NCBI GenBank assembly: GCA_014377395.1 | Contig: JACMPS010000222.1 | Span: 1-8,870, forward strand | Length of the DNA stretch: 8,870 bases | Direction: 5' to 3' | Source of the DNA: Chthonomonadaceae bacterium | Lineage (GTDB): Bacteria; Armatimonadota; Chthonomonadetes; Chthonomonadales; Chthonomonadaceae | Shown here: positions 7,201 to 8,870 of the stretch, one piece after another | Layout: each line of letters starts with the position of its first letter | Numbering within the stretch: position 1 is the stretch's first letter | Position numbers and translations under genes: made by a program | The notes under the pieces: model-generated | Database searches by the model: none | What the model was told of the DNA's origin: nothing | The model's input: only the letters and a program-made list of their open reading frames with translations

Positions 7201-7494
7201 CCGGAACCCCGGAGTGTGGCACAATGTCTGCAAAAGCTCTCTAAATTCTGTGCAGGGTGGGGAAAAGCGAACGAGGCAGTGGTGCTGTTGGCGAGTGTGG
7301 AACGTGCTTTTCAGGATCAACTTTTTATGGTCGATGTAGATTTTCGGGAAGCGGCGGCAAAGCTCAGGGATCGTTTGCGCCCCACGCTTGACCCTGTGGA
7401 GTGGCGAGAGGCATGGGACAGGGGAAGCAGAATGACTCTGCCTTCTGCCACCGCCCTTGCGGTTTCCATTCTTTCGCAGGATGAGGGCGGGTAG
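4252..7494 (+). CDS. AfsR/SARP-type regulator: winged helix, BTAD, STAND ATPase, TPR
   Basis: A 1080-residue cytoplasmic regulator. Residues about 21-110 form an OmpR-like winged helix (LWPESSEEQALYNLRRNL starting at residue 70). Residues about 115-251 are the bacterial transcriptional activator domain (BTAD, helical TPR-like). A Pro/Ser-rich linker (252-300) precedes an NB-ARC/STAND ATPase module. That module has Walker A GPGGVGKT at 332-339, Walker B LLILDN at 403-408, a TSR sensor motif at 435-437 and GLPLALEL at 511-518. Residues about 640-1030 are TPR-like helical repeats. The C-terminus has the 'EAWDRGSRM...ATALAVSIL' ending common in this family. Such proteins are thought to switch between ADP-bound closed and ATP-bound open states when the TPR region senses a ligand or partner, then bind DNA and activate transcription. 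All nucleotide-binding motifs are intact. The target is unknown; the divergent PEP-CTERM gene is the nearest candidate by position. The ATG at 4252 is chosen for its ribosome binding site. The upstream GTG at 4183 would add 23 residues. Confidence 0.95.
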   Translation: MNKRETSVFRRSETAEKPFAFELRLFGPRQVLTHDVPLSRLRARAGLDLLTLLALHPHSPSPRSWLAGTLWPESSEEQALYNLRRNLVDLRHALGDQAWRLDPSTPRTLRLDLTDAFCDVQLFDTLLQNSTPLTQEDQKIIFGLYRGTLLEGCTEEWIFAEREVREQKWLSLLESLSVEAMQTGNASEAVNLLRRVVLTDPYRESAQRALMKALAGTGDLAALTLAYRELRLLLLKEFRSEPSLETQDLYKTLKLPASQNKTLLAQSSYRVHPESPLPSPQSDALPLSPVAPSSEAASPRKPLSLTSFIGRVEEQQSVKSALQASRLVTLTGPGGVGKTRLAKRVAEEIEGDFPEGILFVDLSPIHDGQAVSQAVVFALGLYSGIDATPEGTLLHFLGRKRVLLILDNGEQIADACAHLSTFLLKACSTLHILCTSRQPLYVPGERVQVLTPLSVPPLPGLEEDKVAFAATLSRYEAVAMLLDRVALTSPAFQLTANNALSVARVCRQLDGLPLALELVATLFRSLSVREIADLADGRLRLLEGGDPTLPRQRTLQAAIDWSYTLLNEKERTLLCRLSIFSGGWTLRAARAICAAPEEGTGDNEETVSLSDVLPLLVSLIHKSLVVCVVMQEGQEEQRRYHLLETTREFAVQHLSQSEQRPLQKRHADFFLRMVRLAETGKMELPLQDWLKQLWTERDNLCAAHALYVESEPETALGLEFALYSLRIWPVQNARDWIARLQHQSMPETALGVCISYTVASWAFWLGDPCGERLLKKALALACVCGENVWQMHLFEALTSLEVERGNKRQALEYAESTLVCAEASGDLSYLSEYRAKVALRLWDLGESQKAQVSLQAMLREGRKSNDWSPLYYSLWGLGEIALAQGEYVQARAYYEEILPIAERYLPFTQSNLWRGLGWAACLQQDYSEAWRCLHQALEVSRRMHARDREGWTRYDMAEVAFRQGNSVEARKQLQESLSLFESLPEPRSVAQCLQKLSKFCAGWGKANEAVVLLASVERAFQDQLFMVDVDFREAAAKLRDRLRPTLDPVEWREAWDRGSRMTLPSATALAVSILSQDEGG

Positions 7495-7626
7495 GCACAG
7501 GACTTCTCTGCCTCTTTCACAGGCTTACCTGCCGCTCCTTTGTGGGTAATCCTATTGACCTCTCTTTCGCCTCTCTTTTGATTGTCTCCAGAGAGGAGGA
7601 GTGCCGCGAACGCCCCCTCCAAACGG

Positions 7627-7672
7627 AGTACAAATCGGGTTAAGTTGAAATGTCACTTTCTCCCTTTGTACT
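7627..7672 (+). other. Long-loop hairpin in the leader of the MogA-LarC2 gene
   Basis: AGTACAAA (7627-7634) and TTTGTACT (7665-7672) are perfect reverse complements enclosing 30 bases, which contain a weaker AAGT / ACTT pair. The structure ends 52 bases before the start codon. It could be a leader-RNA element or a paired operator. It does not resemble the Moco riboswitch, which is larger, or any other riboswitch I know. Confidence 0.35.
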
Positions 7673-7712
7673 GAGGACGAATTTACCCCTGAAAAGAGAC
7701 AAGGGTAGGAAC

Positions 7713-7716
7713 AGGA
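7713..7716 (+). promoter_or_regulatory. Ribosome binding site of the MogA-LarC2 gene
   Basis: AGGA 7 bases before the ATG at 7724. It agrees with a start exactly where MogA-family homology begins (MTIKAVVLTISDG). Confidence 0.65.
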
Positions 7717-7723
7717 AAACGGC

Positions 7724-8707
7724 ATGACGATAAAAGCAGTGGTTTTGACGATCAGCGACGGTTGTTTTCGGGGAGAACGCGAAGACGTTTCCGGGGTTGT
7801 GGCAACGGACATCCTGCGTGAAAACGGCTACGAAATGATCGAACACGGTCTTTTGCCGGATGAGGCAGAGGAAATCGCCGACAAACTCCGCACTCTTCTG
7901 CCCCTTTGCGATCTAATCATCACGACGGGCGGCACAGGTTTTTCGCCGCGTGATGTGACGCCGGAAGCCGCTCGCACGGTTATCGAACGAGACGCGCCGG
8001 GACTTGCGGAACTGCTTCGCTGGACGGGCTACCAGAAATTACCACGCGCCGTGTTATCACGGGGTGTCGCCGGGATCGCCGGAGAGACATTGATCATCAC
8101 CCTGCCGGGAAGCACGGGCGGAGTGCGTGACGGTCTGGAAGTGCTGTTGCCTCTTTTGCCGCACGCCATCGCACTGATGAAAGACAGACCTGTAGATCAT
8201 ACCCCCTCCCCCAATGCGCTTTCTTCTGAGGAGAAAGCCGACACAAAGGCAAAAGGCGATCACACACCCCGCACGGTCTCTGTTCTGGAGACGAATGTAG
8301 ACGATTTGTCGCCCGAATTCTATGAGCCTCTTATGGAGCGATTGTTTGCGGCGGGGGCACTCGATGTGTTTTTCGCCCCGGTTCAAATGAAGAAAAATCG
8401 TCCTGCCGTGATTGTATCCGTTCTTTGTACGCCGGGTTTGCGTGAGACAATGGCGGAAATACTATTTCTCGAAACCTCCACTTTCGGGGTGCGCCATACA
8501 ACCTGGGAGCGATTTACGCTGGAGCGAGAAATGCACGTCGTTTCCACCGAGTACGGCGATATCCGCGTGAAAGTCGGTAAATGGAAGGGGAAAGAAGTCG
8601 CCTTTTCACCGGAATATGAGGACGTGAAGGCGGCGGCAAGAGCGCACGGTCTTTCTCCGCAAATCGTGTACCGGGCTTGCTTCAAGGACGCCCCGTACCG
8701 CCCCTGA
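7724..8707 (+). CDS. Fused MogA/MoaB molybdopterin adenylyltransferase and LarC2 nickel-insertion domain
   Basis: A 327-residue two-domain cytoplasmic protein. Residues 1-158 are a complete MogA/MoaB domain: SDG at 11-13, GERED at 17-21, PDE at 45-47, TTGGTG at 67-72, the RDVTPEA block at 76-82, and the LPGSTGGVRDGL block at 127-138. This family adenylylates molybdopterin with ATP before molybdenum insertion; the acidic residues of PDE and RDVTP correspond to catalytic aspartates of E. coli MogA. A charged, flexible linker spans about 159-182. Residues about 183-320 match the C-terminal half of LarC (LarC2, formerly DUF111): ETNVDD at 189-194, GALDVFFAPVQMKKNRP at 211-227, ETSTFGVR at 250-257, YGDIRVKVG at 277-285, and SPEYEDVK at 295-302. 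LarC inserts nickel into pyridinium-3,5-bisthiocarboxylate mononucleotide using CTP. The LarC N-terminal domain is absent. The frame is continuous, with no frameshift or internal stop. Whether the protein serves molybdenum cofactor, nickel-pincer cofactor, both, or another cofactor is open. No moa, moe, larB or larE gene is nearby. Confidence 0.93.
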   Translation: MTIKAVVLTISDGCFRGEREDVSGVVATDILRENGYEMIEHGLLPDEAEEIADKLRTLLPLCDLIITTGGTGFSPRDVTPEAARTVIERDAPGLAELLRWTGYQKLPRAVLSRGVAGIAGETLIITLPGSTGGVRDGLEVLLPLLPHAIALMKDRPVDHTPSPNALSSEEKADTKAKGDHTPRTVSVLETNVDDLSPEFYEPLMERLFAAGALDVFFAPVQMKKNRPAVIVSVLCTPGLRETMAEILFLETSTFGVRHTTWERFTLEREMHVVSTEYGDIRVKVGKWKGKEVAFSPEYEDVKAAARAHGLSPQIVYRACFKDAPYRP

Positions 8708-8870
8708 ATTGGCTAAAACTCGGACACCTGACTCATTGGAGAGTACTGAGAACGTTCCTCTTCCAGATTGGAAGCAAACGTAATCATACTCTGTTTTTGT
8801 CCGCAGGACTATTGGCGTAGCCGCCAGAAAGACATTTATTCCGCCGGGTTTGTTGCATCGTGTCGGATTC
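8708..8870. other. Gene-free tail of the window with a small hairpin
   Basis: No ORF is supportable in these 163 bases. CTTCCA (8760-8765) and TGGAAG (8769-8774) form a 6-bp stem with a 3-base loop, about 50 bases after the MogA-LarC2 stop. It is followed only later by TTTTT in 'tctgtttttgtcc', too far for a standard terminator. A second weak pair, TGGCG (8813-8817) with CGCCA (8822-8826), is also present. Confidence 0.4.

Larger units (their letters stand above)
7495..7723 (+). other. Intergenic spacer and leader of the MogA-LarC2 gene
   Basis: A 229-bp gap with no gene. A weak imperfect hairpin overlaps the regulator's stop (7487-7496 with 7523-7532, two G-U pairs, no T-run), so no clear terminator is present and some read-through is possible. 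A TTGACC at about 7556 lacks a convincing -10. CCTCTC and GAGAGG flank a 15-base segment near 7571-7597. The clearest structure is the 8-bp inverted repeat at 7627-7672. Confidence 0.5.

Noticed and set aside
7487..7532. Terminator after the regulator gene
   Set aside because: The 10-bp stem needs two G-U pairs, overlaps the stop codon, has a long loop and is not followed by a T-run.
7724..8707. Frameshift or assembly junction creating the MogA-LarC2 fusion
   Set aside because: The frame is continuous through both domains with a plausible charged linker. No ribosome binding site or start codon stands out just before the LarC2 part, and codon use looks alike on both sides. It cannot be fully excluded without reads.

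Overview
The window (about 54% GC by eye) looks like chromosomal DNA of a free-living bacterium. It combines a PEP-CTERM surface protein, a large BTAD/STAND-ATPase/TPR regulator of the AfsR/SARP type, a large Sec-exported beta-rich protein, and dense families of palindromic intergenic repeats. That mix fits Armatimonadota (Chthonomonas-like) best; Chloroflexota and other phyla are possible, and this placement is inference from gene content only. There are four convincing genes, and no tRNA, rRNA, CRISPR array or transposase.

Layout. Bases 1-410 hold no supportable gene. They carry a repeat copy (59-137), a 20-bp perfect inverted repeat made of four copies of one nonamer (181-241), two direct-repeat pairs with 11-bp period (260-308), and a strong GC hairpin with a T7 tail (345-387) that reads as a terminator on the + strand. 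Bases 411-3014 (minus) encode an 867-aa exported protein of unknown function with a C-terminal IPT/TIG-like domain. Bases 3015-3522 are a repeat-rich intergenic segment. It has three copies of a roughly 52-bp two-hairpin module and an inverted copy of the element at 59-137. Bases 3523-4089 (minus) encode a 188-aa PEP-CTERM protein. A 162-bp divergent promoter region (4090-4251) separates it from the 1080-aa regulator at 4252-7494 (plus). After a 229-bp spacer with a long-range hairpin, 7724-8707 (plus) encodes the most unusual gene. The last 163 bases hold no gene, only a small hairpin.

Main point. The 327-aa protein at 7724-8707 joins a complete MogA/MoaB domain (molybdopterin adenylyltransferase family) to a LarC C-terminal domain (LarC2, CTP-dependent nickel insertion into the nickel-pincer nucleotide cofactor), without the LarC N-terminal domain. 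Both families are linked to nucleotidylation of a sulfur-bearing metal ligand before metal insertion: MogA adenylylates molybdopterin, and LarC forms a cytidylylated pincer precursor. The fusion therefore makes chemical sense and may mark a joint or novel metallocofactor maturation enzyme.

How the genes relate. The regulator and the PEP-CTERM gene share a divergent promoter region, so the regulator may control its neighbour; this is inference. The two exported proteins are on the same strand but are separated by about 500 bp of repeats and are probably transcribed independently. The MogA-LarC2 gene follows the regulator on the same strand but has its own ribosome binding site and a long leader. 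No other molybdenum-cofactor or lar gene is visible.
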